From contig NC_134662.1 of the NCBI RefSeq assembly GCF_030463565.1, forward strand, positions 5,805,001 through 5,869,000: a stretch of 64,000 nucleotides of DNA. The letters are read 5' to 3'. Shown here piece after piece: positions 1 to 11,600 of the stretch. The notes under the pieces were generated by a model, which did no database searches, was not told the origin of the DNA, and was given only the letters and a program-made list of their open reading frames with translations. The position numbers and the translations under genes are program-made. The stretch's first letter is position 1. Every line of letters begins with the position of its first letter. Origin of the DNA: Pelecanus crispus (lineage: Eukaryota > Chordata > Aves > Pelecaniformes > Pelecanidae).

Positions 1-1915
1 TTATCTCGCATTTTGCATTTTGGACGACACAGGACTTCTAGCTCCCATTTTGACAGCCAGTTTGTTCTGTAGCTAGGAGACACGCCCTTTCTTTGTAAAC
101 ATTACAAATCAGGCATATCTAATCCATTATTCACTAGCTGCTGCTGCTTCCCACTTCCATCTCCTATTAGGAGGAGGCTCATGCCAGAAATGTCACGGCA
201 GTGTCATGTGACAGGTGGTATTGATTTAGCTAAGTCGGGTTTTAATGTCACTCTTGTTCAGCGGGAACACACGGTGAGCGCACACCAAGCCTCAGCAACG
301 TGGCAGACCAAGACAAGAGCTACCAGCCAGCCCCTGCGCTGGGCTGCAGGGCTCTGGAACGGCATCGGCACTCTGCTGTAGGCCAAGAAATTTGGTTATT
401 TTGGTTATTTGGTTATTTATTATTATTATTTTCTGCTCCTATCTGCTATATTATTACAGGGGTTTTTTTTCATGCTTGTAACTATTAATCACGACACTGA
501 TTCCCAGGCTTCATGTCAGGCTTACAGCAGAGACGAGGAGAATGGAGATGACTTGCCCGGTACCACAAGGTGAACAGTCAGGAGCAGAACCCTGGTCTGT
601 CCACTCCATCGTTTTTCCCCTTTTACAAGATAACCCCTTTTGGCAGAATAGCTGCCACTTTTGGAAAGCTGCTCACAGCCTATACAGTCTGATACACAGA
701 GGCTTTGCAAAGTAAAGCCCGGGGAACACGTGCCCAAAACAAGCTGAGATTGCCCAGCCACAGGAGCCATGGTATACGGCATTCACGCATCCTAACTGAC
801 AGCCTGTCTACTGTAAAAATCCTTCCAAAGCATCAAACCTAGCCACGACTGAGGACACCGCTTAAACATTAAGTATTATAAGGAGCCTCTGTCACCAAGG
901 ACGTTTGCCAGAAAAGCTTAGACTGACCCATAGTTACTGCTGCTGCCAGGCTTGGAAATGGTGCATTCACTGGCCTGACATGACCCAAGCCTCCAGAAGA
1001 TTTTTTAATTTTTTTTAACTTGCTGTCTGAAAGTAGGTAGTCTGCCAAGAAGCCAACCAAGGCCCAGCCCCATGCCTGATAAACATCTCTCCATCTGGAT
1101 TTCCCAAGCTTTTGGGAAAGTTAAGCAATTCTCACTTCACAGTGTTTGCAACTCTCACAGAAAGCTGTTTCTCTATATAACGTTATTCTGTAGAGAGCAG
1201 CACATCAGAGCCCCACGCTACGAAATGGAGCTGAGGGCTGAAGTAGCAGATCGTACAACCAGCACCACCATACATTAGTCAAAAATACGAACTGCCACTC
1301 CATCTATGAAAAGTCACAAAGGCTTGAGCGACTGTTTATTCTAAATACTACTGGCACCGATCCTCAAAGTGTTTCTGAATGACTATAATTACTAAATAAA
1401 CTCAAGAAAAAGCAAAGACTGCAACCGCCAATTGACAAAGCAGCCATTGTGTGCAGGGAGACTGCTGGCCACTGAGGCAATTAATCCGGCCCCTTGGTAA
1501 CGTTCTTCCACCGGGTCAGAGGTAGCCAGAGGCTCGGCGCAGCGCCGGCGGCACCGTGCTCAACGGTCGCGCCAGATAGCACAAAAGGTGTCAGTAGCTA
1601 CAGGATTCAGTCTCAGTGCTGGCAGTTCATCCTTCAAAATAACACACACCCGTGAAATGTCAGCGGTCAAAAGCTAAATAGCACGTGTTTCTGAACTGAT
1701 TTCCTGGCAGGCTTCTTCGTAAAGGAATTGCTGTTGACTTGGAGGGGTGGGTATTTTCTTGGGGGCAAGCTATCACTAGTAGTTCCCTTTCTGGTCTTTC
1801 CAATTTAACTTCTAATTTGCAAGTGCCAAAAAGTTATAACCAACACGGGGCCGACAGCACGGCCTTAAACTTGTCTGCAATGATGCACCAAGTCTTTTGC
1901 AAGCTAGAAAAAAAA
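1..1915. other. Unassigned flank downstream of USE1
   Basis: No exon could be supported. In human the next gene is OCEL1, but nothing resembling it was recognised here. The only local anomaly is a CpG-dense patch at about 1485-1580. Confidence 0.4.
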
Positions 1916-1921
1916 TTTATT
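1916..1921 (-). terminator. USE1: Candidate USE1 poly(A) signal AATAAA
   Basis: TTTATT on the plus strand reads AATAAA in the USE1 sense. It is the first canonical hexamer found downstream of the stop codon. Cleavage-site evidence is lacking. Confidence 0.35.
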
Positions 1922-3789
1922 TCAAGTAATAAAGGGGAAAATGTTATAGACAACGAAGAATTAATGCTGTAACATTCCAGTATCTCACACACACAAAACA
2001 TTCCAGCACTACATTCAACCTCTGCTCTAAGAGAAGAGCTCAGCACTGAAAACGCTTGCAGGGAAAGTAGTAAACAACTAGAATTAAAAAATAATTTGGT
2101 GACACAGCATTCACTAATGAAGCACAGCAAAATGTCAAACATTACAGTTGAAGAAAAACTTCTGGGAAAAGTAGAAATGTCCAGAAATGGATTGCTACAA
2201 TGATAAATTTCTATAAATTTCAAGGTAAGTAACAAGTATGCTCGAACAGAACGAGCATATCACATAGATGAGTAGCTAGAAGATAAAGCCGCACTTCATA
2301 GTGTAATCGCTCATTTGATAATCCATAAGTGAACAGCATACTAAGTTGCAAACATCCTGTTAAATGAACAAAGACACTTTATGTAAAAAATGTTAACTGT
2401 CTTCATTAACACAGCTGGTTTTGTAAAGAAAAAAGAACAATTCTGAAACAGAGCCTGCCACTCTGGGATGTGTTCAAAGCAGCAGTCGGATTTTCCTAAG
2501 AACTCAGCTGTTGTGACAAACAGCTCTTCCCCCACCTCCCTCTGGCCCCGAACACCCCATCCAGGGGCGCACAACAGCAACAGAAGTGGCAAGAGAACAC
2601 TCGGGCACAGCCGCTGCTCCCCACTTCCTCAACGTGAAGCTGTACGCACCTGACCACCGGCGCTTTCCAGAGGAAGACTCCAGAAACAACAGCACAGATG
2701 CAGAATGGTTTGCTTTTGGCTTACCACAAGCACTTAAAAATGGTTCTCACACTGTCACAACAAACCTTGCTTTACTGCAGGCTCTAAATTTTTCTAGCAG
2801 TAGCAGCGTTTTGTATTGTAGTGACCTCTTAAGAATACAAGTGAGACACAAACACTCTTGACCAGAATAACTTGTCTCAAAAGGTGAAGGGTGATGGTGA
2901 TTTTTTTTTTTTAAATTATTATTTCTGTCTTGAAGACACCGGCTTCCTTTGCCCTCATCTTACAGTCAAAAGATGTTTGTGTACAAACAAGGTGGTCTAT
3001 ACCATACGGAGAGTACCGCATGTACAATTCTACGGTGCCAGGGTCACAGTGTTTCCTTGATGCAACAGCATCAACATAACAGACAATGAGTGAGAATGTT
3101 TGTGCATACAAAAAGGGACGCAAACATTGCAACAGCAAGCAACTTTAGCCCTTCTATAGCAAGTCTAAACTGAAGAAAATTGCAAAGTCCAAAGTCCCAA
3201 ATACCCATCTGGGAAAAAGGTGAGCCTGAGAACCGTTTTACCTGTTGATACTCTCTGAATCTGAGCCAGGCAAGCAACTCAATGGCAGCGTTCTCTTCCT
3301 ACACCCTACAGCTGTGTACGTACATTGTAATTAAATATCCTGTTGGCAGCAAGGTCCTACTTCAGTACAGTCAAGCTGTAAAAGACAGGAGAAATTGTAA
3401 GACTTCAACTGTTACTCATATTCGTATTGAGTAAATGCCTTTTGGGAGTTGTAACGTTTGCCACAGCCACGTTAAAAACAGGACTGTATCTATCCACTAA
3501 AGAACTTGTTAGCAGCTCAGCGTAAATTGTCATCTTTATCCCAGTTCTCCCCTCATAGGCAACAATATTAATTTAAAAAAAAAAAAAGTATCCAAGTGTA
3601 GAAAGCCTTCCCCACGAAACTCTTCACTGAACCCAGTGATTGCACAAGAAGGAGATGCAAGGATAGGCCTTGGACAGCCACTTTAAAGACGTGATAGGTG
3701 GCACAGACATTGATTGCTGACAGTCATCATACCAGCTGAGCTTTCCAACTGCACTTCTGGCAGTTTTAAATTTAAAGAAAAAAAAAAAA
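1916..3789 (-). other. USE1: Probable USE1 3' UTR; nothing else recognised
   Basis: No coding exon was found between the USE1 stop and 1916. A canonical AATAAA (minus sense) lies at 1916-1921 and another at 1335-1340. I saw no AATAAA nearer the stop, so the 3' UTR may be about 1.9 kb or longer, unless a variant signal is used. The stretch includes a perfect 8-bp stem and 7-nt loop at 2237-2259. Confidence 0.4.
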
Positions 3790-3972
3790 TCACTTTAGTT
3801 TGGGGAAAATCCTGATAAAGAGAATCATGCTGATGAATATAAAACAAACTACAATTAACATTATCCATAACAGCCAGTTGACCGATTTCTTTGCATGCTG
3901 TTCAAGGCGGTCAGACTCATCCTTGAGCTTCTCCAAGTTCTGGTCTGCCATCCTGAGAGAATGTGACAGCGT
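3790..3972 (-). CDS. USE1: USE1 exon 8 (residues 200-259), SNARE coil, tail anchor and stop
   Basis: Begins [20 protein letters not shown], continues through ERLEQ-like heptads, then a membrane anchor of about 23 residues and RIFPKLK with stop TGA at 3790-3792. Acceptor CCCCAG. Confidence 0.96.
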   Translation of the reverse strand, partial: TLSHSLRMADQNLEKLKDESDRLEQHAKKSVNWLLWIMLIVVCFIFISMILFIRIFPKLK

Positions 3973-6900
3973 CTGGGGAACAAAGAGAACAAATGGTTTT
4001 AAACTCAGATCTGAAGTTCTGATCACTATTTCTTCCCACAGAAAAGAAGGTTCAATTGCACTATAGAAGCAGACAGGTATTGCCTCCAAGTCTCCCCACT
4101 CTAATCTCACCTCGAATCAAGTTAGAGATGTAGTGTTTAACATATTAGCACTTTAGCCTTCTAGGCTGCAAAACTGAGAGCTTCGCACTTTAACATGCGC
4201 TACCTGGTTATCTTGTTTTATCACATTCTGCGCAGCCAGAGTGTTGTTTTTGAGACTCCGAGCCAAACTTAGCATTTCTTCAGCTAACTTCTCCTGCATA
4301 TCCTGGTGGTGCTGTAACACAGCATCCAGCTCGACTGCTGACTGCTTCTCATCAGATGCAAGGCCTCTGCAAGAAGATAAGGAAAACAAAAATTGGGATT
4401 TTTACTTCCTGTGGGTTGATCTCCCAATGTCCCCCCAGACTCCACAACTCTGACAAGACAACAGGAACAGTTAAACCAGCTGAAGTCACTGTATTTAGGT
4501 TTCTACCAGCAGGCACTTCACCCAAACAGAGGTACATCCGAGATTTAAAAGTCATTGAGAAAGCAGTTCCCAAAACATCGAGCATCCAAATGAGAAATTT
4601 TCACTTACTTCCGCTTCCTTACGTTTAACTCCTCAGAATCTGGAAAAAGAATTACATTTGTGTTTTAGCATGTTATAAATTCCCATGCAACCACAGGCTG
4701 AAGAAACAAATTTTCTGTAAGGGATTTTCAGATGTCCAAATCCTACTTGGTCCCCTACCCCAGGGAATATGGATTTCAAATGCCTACCTGCTTTCCACAG
4801 GAAAAGACAACACATAACATCAAACGTATGGTGGAGAGAAAAAACAGATGAATCATATTCCCTGAGGGCATAGTTTAAGCCTGTGTGTCTTAGTGTTCTC
4901 TTTCAGGACACATTAGATTGGCCTAGCTCCAACCACTGCAACAGTAACTATAGAAACCACAAATTAATTCCTACCACTTCCTTACATGAATAACACGGCT
5001 GTATATTTAAGAGGAATTGAACAACGCCTACTCTAAGCACCTGAAATCACATGATTTTCTCAGAGCAGAAGAGAACAGAAGCAACAATAAAGGTAAATTG
5101 TCCTAGTTAATTCTGTAACTAGAATGTCTGTTTCTGTACAAATTCTGGAAAAATAGGTTCTTGCAAGTCCCTGCTACCATACCTATAACAACACTTCGGC
5201 TTTCATCTATTAGGGTTTTTTGTTTTGTTTGTTTTTTAGATCTGCTATCTTGAGAAGAAGTGAGCCAGTAAATTAAAAGTACACTTTGGCCAATCTCTAG
5301 TATCCGACCTTCCTCTTTCTCTCCCTGTAAGACTCAGGTCAACTAAAGTTAGAGAAAACAACGGATTAAACTTACCATCGATAGCCAAGGGATCCTGGGA
5401 GGCAGAAAGAGAAACAAAACATAAGATTACAAAGAGCCAGTGATAAAGGACAGTCCTCCAGGCCTACCATAGTGCCCATACCCAGTATTTAAACTATCCA
5501 AACCAGAAAAAGGTGACTCCCCACCCAGCCTGGGACACATCTGAGGCACAGCCACCAAAGGCAGCTCAATGCAACAGGAGACAATCCATAAACTAGCAGT
5601 AAAGAAGCAGCAGCACCAAAACATACTGTACCAAGCAGCTCACTCCTCATCTTGCCTGTGCAACGAGCCTTTGTCTGCAGATGAACTGTTTTAGTGGCTG
5701 GGGTTCTCTCTTTGGTTGTTGTAGGGGTACGTCCAGGGGCCAAGAACTGATTTGCCAGAGCCTTTTCAGTTGATGAAGACTGTGAGTAGGAAGAAGCAAT
5801 GAAAAGTCATGAATATCGCATTCTGCAGTGAGAGACCACCTGGATGTGTGACCAACAAGGATGCAGAGAGCACTGCCACAGCTGCTTCCCAGGAAACAGC
5901 GAAGTCAGTCTGAACACCAGCACCGACTGCACCCGCACTAATTGCGGTACAGCTCGTTGGCATTTCATAGCTCTCCGGATGCACGTGGCACCCCGTTAGG
6001 CCAAAGGACAGTACCTGCCCCTGTATCCCACATCAAAGAAGTGAGAAGGATGTAGGCAAGATGTACTTTGCTTTTGAAGAGGAGGAAAGTGGTTTCGGAT
6101 TTCATACAATACCCCTTTTTAACAAAATACAAAACCACAGTATGTTTATTCATGTTTTTACAAGGACTGCCTGGTAAGGTTTTAAACAGTGTTATTTTGA
6201 GACATAAAATAAAGGCACACGTAGGAACCAGGCAATAAGGTGAATACAAGCACAGAACACTTAAATCTTTCCAAGCTGAACTAGCAGATCTTACCAATTT
6301 CTCAGCTTCTAAAAGTCCCTTTAGGAAGTCCACTTTGCGAGAGTATTCATTCAGCAGTTCCGGAGCTGGCTTGCTATTGGAATTGAAAGATAGTAATATG
6401 AAAACCAGAAGTTATCAGCGTTTTCAGTTGTTCAGGTGACTTTCCAAATAAAATAAAATTAGAAAAACAACACGTAGAAGATGCTTCTTTGAAGACCCAA
6501 CAGAAGTCGCCTCTAGGCTAGGAACATGCGTGCAAGGCCCTGCAAATCCCCTTCCAAGGCCCTGACAGCTCGGGCACCGCAGGCCGCGGGGGCACGGGCA
6601 TTGCCCAGGGCCCAGGCCGCCACGCAGGGAAGCGCGGCTCTCCAGGGCTGCGTCCTGGCCGCTCTGCGGGCACCGCTTCTCCCTCACCCTCGGGTATTTC
6701 CACAGGGAAGCGTAAGCGCCACGGTGGTGCTGGTGGGCTGCGTCTGCCTCACGGGTAAGAGGCGAACGAAACCCCCGAAGGCACCCGCAGGCCCCAGGGC
6801 TTCAGAAGGCGACTCACCCAGACTGCTTCTTCAGCTCTCCCAGCATGTCTTCAAGAGCGGCCACGTACTGAGGAGAAAAAAGCCTTTAAGCGACAGCATT

Positions 6901-7194
6901 AAGGAAAAATATCCCGTCTGGCAGAGGCTGCTGCACGGCTGGGAGCGAGCTTGGCGCTTTAACACTCCACAGCACTCTCTGCCTCCGCTTATCGAGGAGC
7001 CGAACCGCGCCGCTGCGGGGACGGGGCAGGAGCCTCCCGCGCTTTTCCCGGCCGGTCTCCCCCCGCGGAGGGCCGAGCCGCGGGGTCCTCACCTTCTCCA
7101 GCCGCCACTCGCCGGGGCCCCGGCGCTCCGCCGCCAGCGCCTCGCACCGGCTCAGCAGCCGCATCAGGTTCAGCTCCAGCCGCGTCGCGGCCAT
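3790..7194 (-). CDS. USE1: USE1, vesicle transport protein (ER SNARE), 8-exon coding span
   Basis: USE1 is the Use1/Slt1 family SNARE of the endoplasmic reticulum. With syntaxin-18, SEC20 and SEC22B it drives fusion of Golgi-derived COPI vesicles with the ER. Eight exons (7093-7194, 6818-6867, 6295-6373, 5627-5779, 5376-5394, 4609-4639, 4204-4366, 3790-3972) join in phase to 780 nt, or 259 aa, the same length I recall for human USE1. The start [20 protein letters not shown] closely matches the human N terminus. Residues about 145-228 are a heptad-rich SNARE motif containing the family sequence [14 protein letters not shown]. Residues about 231-253 form one hydrophobic tail anchor ([11 protein letters not shown]...), followed by a short basic C-terminal tail. 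The promoter is a CpG island, and the 3' end of MYO9B lies about 0.6 kb upstream on the same strand. Identity is very secure; the exon edges rest on GT/AG signals and phase. Confidence 0.96.
4204..4366 (-). CDS. USE1: USE1 exon 7 (residues 145-199), first half of SNARE coil
   Basis: Contains [20 protein letters not shown] and [20 protein letters not shown], the conserved membrane-distal half of the SNARE motif. Acceptor TTCTTGCAG; the donor GTAGCG is weaker than consensus. Confidence 0.95.
4609..4639 (-). CDS. USE1: USE1 exon 6, 31-nt microexon (residues 135-145)
   Basis: 31 nt encoding [11 protein letters not shown] (first and last codons split). Acceptor TTTCCAG, donor GTAAGT. Human has MDVRKR at the same place. 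Exons 5 and 6 together add 50 nt. Confidence 0.9.
5376..5394 (-). CDS. USE1: USE1 exon 5, 19-nt microexon (residues 129-135)
   Basis: Only 19 nt (DPLAID plus one base), between CTCCCAG and GTAAGT. It is needed to bring exon 4 (phase 0) into register with exon 6, and it corresponds to the human DSAEPE segment. Confidence 0.85.
5627..5779 (-). CDS. USE1: USE1 exon 4 (residues 78-128)
   Basis: Linker region: [17 protein letters not shown], then a Thr/Lys-rich run with [12 protein letters not shown] and MRSELLGT, all close to human. Acceptor ACTCACAG, donor GTATGT. Confidence 0.94.
6295..6373 (-). CDS. USE1: USE1 exon 3 (residues 51-77)
   Basis: Encodes [20 protein letters not shown] and then LEAEKL, the conserved segment before the family's flexible linker. 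Acceptor CCAATAG, donor GTAAGA. Returns to phase 0. Confidence 0.94.
6818..6867 (-). CDS. USE1: USE1 exon 2 (residues 35-51)
   Basis: Encodes [17 protein letters not shown], matching human YVGALEDMLQALK. Acceptor TCCTCAG, donor GTGAGT. Ends in phase 2. Confidence 0.93.
7093..7194 (-). CDS. USE1: USE1 exon 1 (residues 1-34)
   Basis: Start codon at 7194-7192 inside the CpG island. Encodes the conserved amphipathic N terminus ending WRLEK, then donor GTGAGG. Phase 0 at the 3' edge. Confidence 0.95.
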
Positions 7195-7221
7195 GGCGCG
7201 CGGGGGCCGCCGGAAGCCGCT

Positions 7222-7251
7222 TCAGGGCCACTTCCGGGCGGCGGGCGCCAT
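7222..7251 (-). other. USE1: Upstream ORF in USE1 leader (9 codons)
   Basis: The ATG inside the YY1-type motif opens a 9-codon frame that ends in TGA at 7222-7224, 27 nt before the main ATG. It lies in the mRNA only if transcription starts upstream of 7251. Confidence 0.4.
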
Positions 7252-7289
7252 CTTGGGGCGGGGCGGGGCGCAGGGAGGGGCGGGAGGCG

Positions 7290-7855
7290 CCGGCGGGGCC
7301 GGGCAGCCTCTGCGCTCTGAGCGCCCTTTTGTTTAAAAAAACCCACCCCAAAATCAACCCAAACCCTGCACGTCCGCAGAGGCGGCTGCTGCTCGGGGCT
7401 ACTGCGGCAGTGCTGTGTGGCATCGCCAGAGCCCCGGAGGCAGCGACAGAGCGCCTGAGCGGTGCTCTTCCTCCGCTCCAACGCAGAGCAGGGCCAAGAC
7501 CCTTTCAGACCAATTCGGTGAAGGGCTGCTGCTCAGCCTGCCGCTTCAGAACATTTTTATATATGAGCGCACCTCAGCCTCAGGGGTCTCACTTCACAGA
7601 TGCGAAGCCTGCGGAGGATGAGGCAGCTCCGCGCAGCGCCAGGATCCAGCACTACGGCTCCATGCTGGGCCGTGCGCTTGCTCCAAGAGCACCAAAATGC
7701 TCTGACGAGACGCCCCAGGCTTGCCCTTAGTGCTTCCTCTGTGCAGAAAGCTTTCCCAATGCTTTACGAAGTACTGACAAAGGTATGCGATTCCAACTAA
7801 AGGCTTCCTTCGGAAGAAATGGTTCATGAGACGAGACATTGATAAACTTAACACA
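7290..7855. other. Short spacer between MYO9B 3' end and USE1 promoter
   Basis: About 0.6 kb, its left part still in the CpG island. It holds an A/C-rich run at about 7336-7370. No exon is recognised. Confidence 0.6.
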
Positions 7856-7875
7856 AGTATTTTTTAAAAATGCAA

Positions 7876-7881
7876 TTTATT
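7876..7881 (-). terminator. MYO9B: MYO9B poly(A) signal AATAAA
   Basis: AATAAA in the minus sense, 283 nt past the stop. The 3' UTR would end at about 7855-7865. It is the only canonical hexamer before the USE1 CpG island. Confidence 0.65.
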
Positions 7882-8163
7882 ACTAAACGTTTTTACACAT
7901 TTTGGTCTCAGAGAAAGGCACGGCAGCAGAATCAGGGGCCTTACACTCAACAGGCGTTCTAATTTTAAATTAAAACCCTGCAAAGAAAGTAAAGTGAAGA
8001 ATATTTGTTTGAAACAACCTTGCTTAACCCTTACAGTACTGTACATTTTCAGGCTGCCTTCCCGGCAGTCACTTAGAACACGAACAAGTTCACAGCCTTT
8101 ACTTTAAAGGCTTGAAGCCAAAGCTGCAGTCAACTTCAAAAAAGTTCAGACAGCTTAAGTATT

Positions 8164-8603
8164 TCACTTCTCTATACAGGGAATCTGAGAGAAAGGGTCC
8201 GAGAATCTCCGTTTTACTTTCGCTGTGAGTTCGTATTCATCCAAGAGTTCCTGAGCGTGGGCCATTGCAGACCCTTGTGCAATGTATACAGAGTGGATTT
8301 TATCAGTTCGCCTTGCTGGCTGCTCCCTTCGTCTCACCATTATTTGAGACTCTTCGTTAGCTGAAATCCTGCCCTGGGATTCTGTACATCTGAAAATCCC
8401 AGGAGGAAGTTTTATATTTGCTGTTGGCATCACTGGAGTTCGACGGGGCACTTTAATCTTGGGCAGTGTTAAAGATGATCTGTGTCTTGAAGCCAGGGAT
8501 GCAGAGGAAGAATTTGAAGAGGTTTGCAAAACAGAAGGCACTTTGCAAATGTCTTTGGCAGGCATACTGTAGCTCTGAGCACGGCAGTGTAATCCAATAA
8601 TTG
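8164..8603 (-). CDS. MYO9B: MYO9B exon 42: C-terminal tail and stop (residues 2067-2212)
   Basis: The acceptor TTTAAAG before 8603 is chosen because only it keeps the frame. Contains [16 protein letters not shown] (human [16 protein letters not shown]), then [16 protein letters not shown] and KRRFSDP. Stop TGA at 8164-8166. Confidence 0.92.
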
Positions 8604-11600
8604 CTTTAAAGAAACAAGATACTTAGATACTGAAAGCATGCATAAAACTGTAACTTGATACAAGCAACTGTGACCAGATAACATCTGGTCAGCTGGCTGT
8701 ATGCAGTGAAAGATGTAGAATTTAAAAAAAACAAAAAACAACAAAACACACACTACCTTAATACTGACCTTCGGTATCCATCCGTCCTGTTCTATCTTCA
8801 AGCAGGCTCTCTGTGCTTGCTGAGGTCTCGGAGTCTACGTTTTCCTCATCAGAGCCTCGCTGATCAAGCTCAGGTAACCGGTAAGTTATATCTTCCCTAT
8901 ATCACAACAGAGATTGTGGCACTCTAGAAACAATGTCTCTGATACGAGCAACTTTATGCATCTGGTATTCAGAGGCAAACCTTCCTGCATGTAGTCATTA
9001 AATATTAATTCTCATGGTATTTTCTCTCAGCTAGTCCTTTGCAGTTTCCTTTTCAACTTCATAAAGGCCTACAGCACATAATTAGCTAGATCATTTTGGA
9101 CAAAAAGTATACTGCTTTACAATCTGCATTACCTCCAACTGCAAAGGGCAAGACCTACAGAGATAAGGGGTTTTCAAAGCTGTGACTTACTTTTCTTCTT
9201 TTATTGACTGTATGCGATCAATGAGAATCTCCTTTTCCCGGTTATCAGCTTCAGAAACTTCCTCTTCTTCGTGCAGTGAGTCCAGTTCTGAGTTGCCACT
9301 GTCATTTCCTTTGACCTGTGAGCTTTTACTCTGCAAGACAAATTTATGTGTAACACTTCAAGGTCGTAAGAAGCTACGAAAGTCTTGACTGTCTACTAGT
9401 TGCAAGGTGGAAGATGAATGAGTAGGCCAAATGAAGGGCTGACAGAATTGATGAAGAGCTGTTAGTTGCTCATATAAATGTTTCAAAAGGTAATAGAAAT
9501 TTTTCTATTCACCTGATTTCTGGGGTTTTGTTACCTTTTTTGAAGCACAGGAATTCAATTTGCCAGCCTCAGCTTAGTTTTAGTAGTCACTTGTAAGTAG
9601 TATTATAACATCCAATACAAGTTACATTCAGAATGTCTCTAAAATACCAGAATCATGACAGAACAGGTCAGCAGCACTGCATGCAGTCTGGGGAGAAAGT
9701 TGCACCAATACATGCAGTCTCGATTGTTCAAAAGAGTATTTAAACCCAAGTTACAATATATGTAGTAAGTATTTTAGTCATGCAACAGTACCATGAAAAA
9801 AACCCCCATGCACTCTGAACACAGGCAGTGTACATACCAGCATCCCCTCATAAGGGGAAGAAAACCCAAGTTTTACAGGCCAGAGCTAGAGAGAGATGAA
9901 GACCAAATTCACTATATGTGGCTTCTGATCAGACAGTTTGGTTTGTTTTAATCAGTACAACAAACACAAAAGAAAAAAGTGTATTTGCCCTAACAGAACA
10001 CAGCATATTTTTGTCCACCATCCATCTCTGGAGTGAAGGAACTCCTTTGCCATGTAAGAGACACAACGATCTTAGTTCTACTGATTGAATTACATGGGAA
10101 TAGATTTTGACCACTGCAAGAGCAGATCCCCACCCTTGCACCCTTCATTTATCAAACAGACTCCAGTGCAGCTGTATATTCAGCTCCTACCTACAGCTTT
10201 GGGCAAGTACAAATCCCTTTTCTTCTTACCTTGCAATTCATCTTTGACTTACTGAATGGGGTGAACAGGATAAGTAAGTAGCACATCCCTTCCCAAGAAA
10301 CTGGTGGGATGCTTTCTGCTGGGTGGTGTCATTCTGTGGTTTATTTCAACACTTACCGTATTCTGCCGAAGCAATGAGAGTCGTCGAAAAGCGATGCTCT
10401 CAGCTGCTTCCAGCTGATTTATTTCATCCATTTTTATCTTGTACTTCCTTATCTGTTCCTTTATGAGCATCTCTACACACCTGGACAAAAGGGCAAGAGT
10501 TTATTGAGCAGCCTCATACTATAAAAGCTCTGGGGACAACCATGGTGGGATGAGATGTCTCTCCTGGCTCGTGGATGTTTCACACACACACACGGCATGC
10601 AATCAGAGTCTCCCAAGGCATGCCTTACAAGGGGTAGCACTGCACAGTAACAGGGTGAAGAGTCCAACACCGCAAGCAAAACAGGACAAGACTGTTAAAG
10701 GTGATGGCACATGTTCTTCCTGGGATAACCTGAGCCTCTCACACTGACTGTACACAACAATGGTAAGCAAACAGACATTACCATGGCTGCTAACTGCTTC
10801 TTCTACCTGTCTTCCCTGTGCTGGAACAGACTGGTAGGTACAGAACGAGCCTGCAACCGCCCTTTTCCACCTCTATGGCCCCATGGGCGAGTAAGAAGTT
10901 ACAAAAAGCTGTCATTTTTCAAACTCTGTTTTCATTGGAGGCAGATGCAAGGCCAGCCATGCAGTGAGGATGGCGAGGGACATTCAGAGAGCCAGAGCTG
11001 CTGGAGGGCGAGGAGAACAAAGAGGATCAAGGACAGAACCTTCTTCAATTCAAGGAACAACACAGAAGAAATTATCAGGCGTTTCCAAGTATGCAGGAGA
11101 GTTTAATTCTATATCCTACTGTTTATTATGGCTTGTATCTCGGCAAAATATACACGATTAGTGTACAATCCCCCCAAAAGATTATCTTGATGTAAAATAC
11201 AAACCTGATATTTAAGACTTCTAAAGTCATCCTACTTTATGCTTTGCAAACTTGAGACAGGTGGAAGGAGTCAGAGAAGGGCATATAAATTGGCAGCACT
11301 AGCAGAGCCAGAATTTAGCAACTCTTAACGCTCAGTTTCTCAGCTTGATATGAATAAGGCTGTAACAAATGCAGGTAGTAGTACTGGCCTTCCGTCATAT
11401 TTCAAAGTACTACTTTGCAGCAGACTGCTAAAACTTACATGGTTGTTTTTGAAACATCCTTCATGCTTGTTAAAGGGTCAGATGTATCAGGACAACGCAA
11501 GAGGCATGGAGCAAAAACAATGGCCAAGGCATTGGGTGACATGCGGTTGACATCTTCTATCAAAGCCACTCTGAAATTCAATGTTCAGGGGGCAGAGGGA

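Larger units (their letters stand above)
6520..7520. promoter_or_regulatory. USE1: CpG island with USE1 promoter
   Basis: A sharp rise in G+C and CpG density covers USE1 exon 1 and its flanks. Just upstream of the start codon (minus sense) are two ETS-type sites: GGAAG/CTTCC cores within 7210-7216 and 7230-7237. A YY1-type AAGATGGCG reads on the minus strand at about 7246-7256. Such YY1 sites usually sit just inside the transcription start, placing the start near 7255-7290. Confidence 0.8.

Noticed and set aside
6526-7730. 264-codon and other frames across the USE1 CpG island
   Set aside because: Low-complexity Arg/Pro/Ala composition from GC-rich DNA. They overlap USE1 exons 1-2 in the wrong frame or strand.
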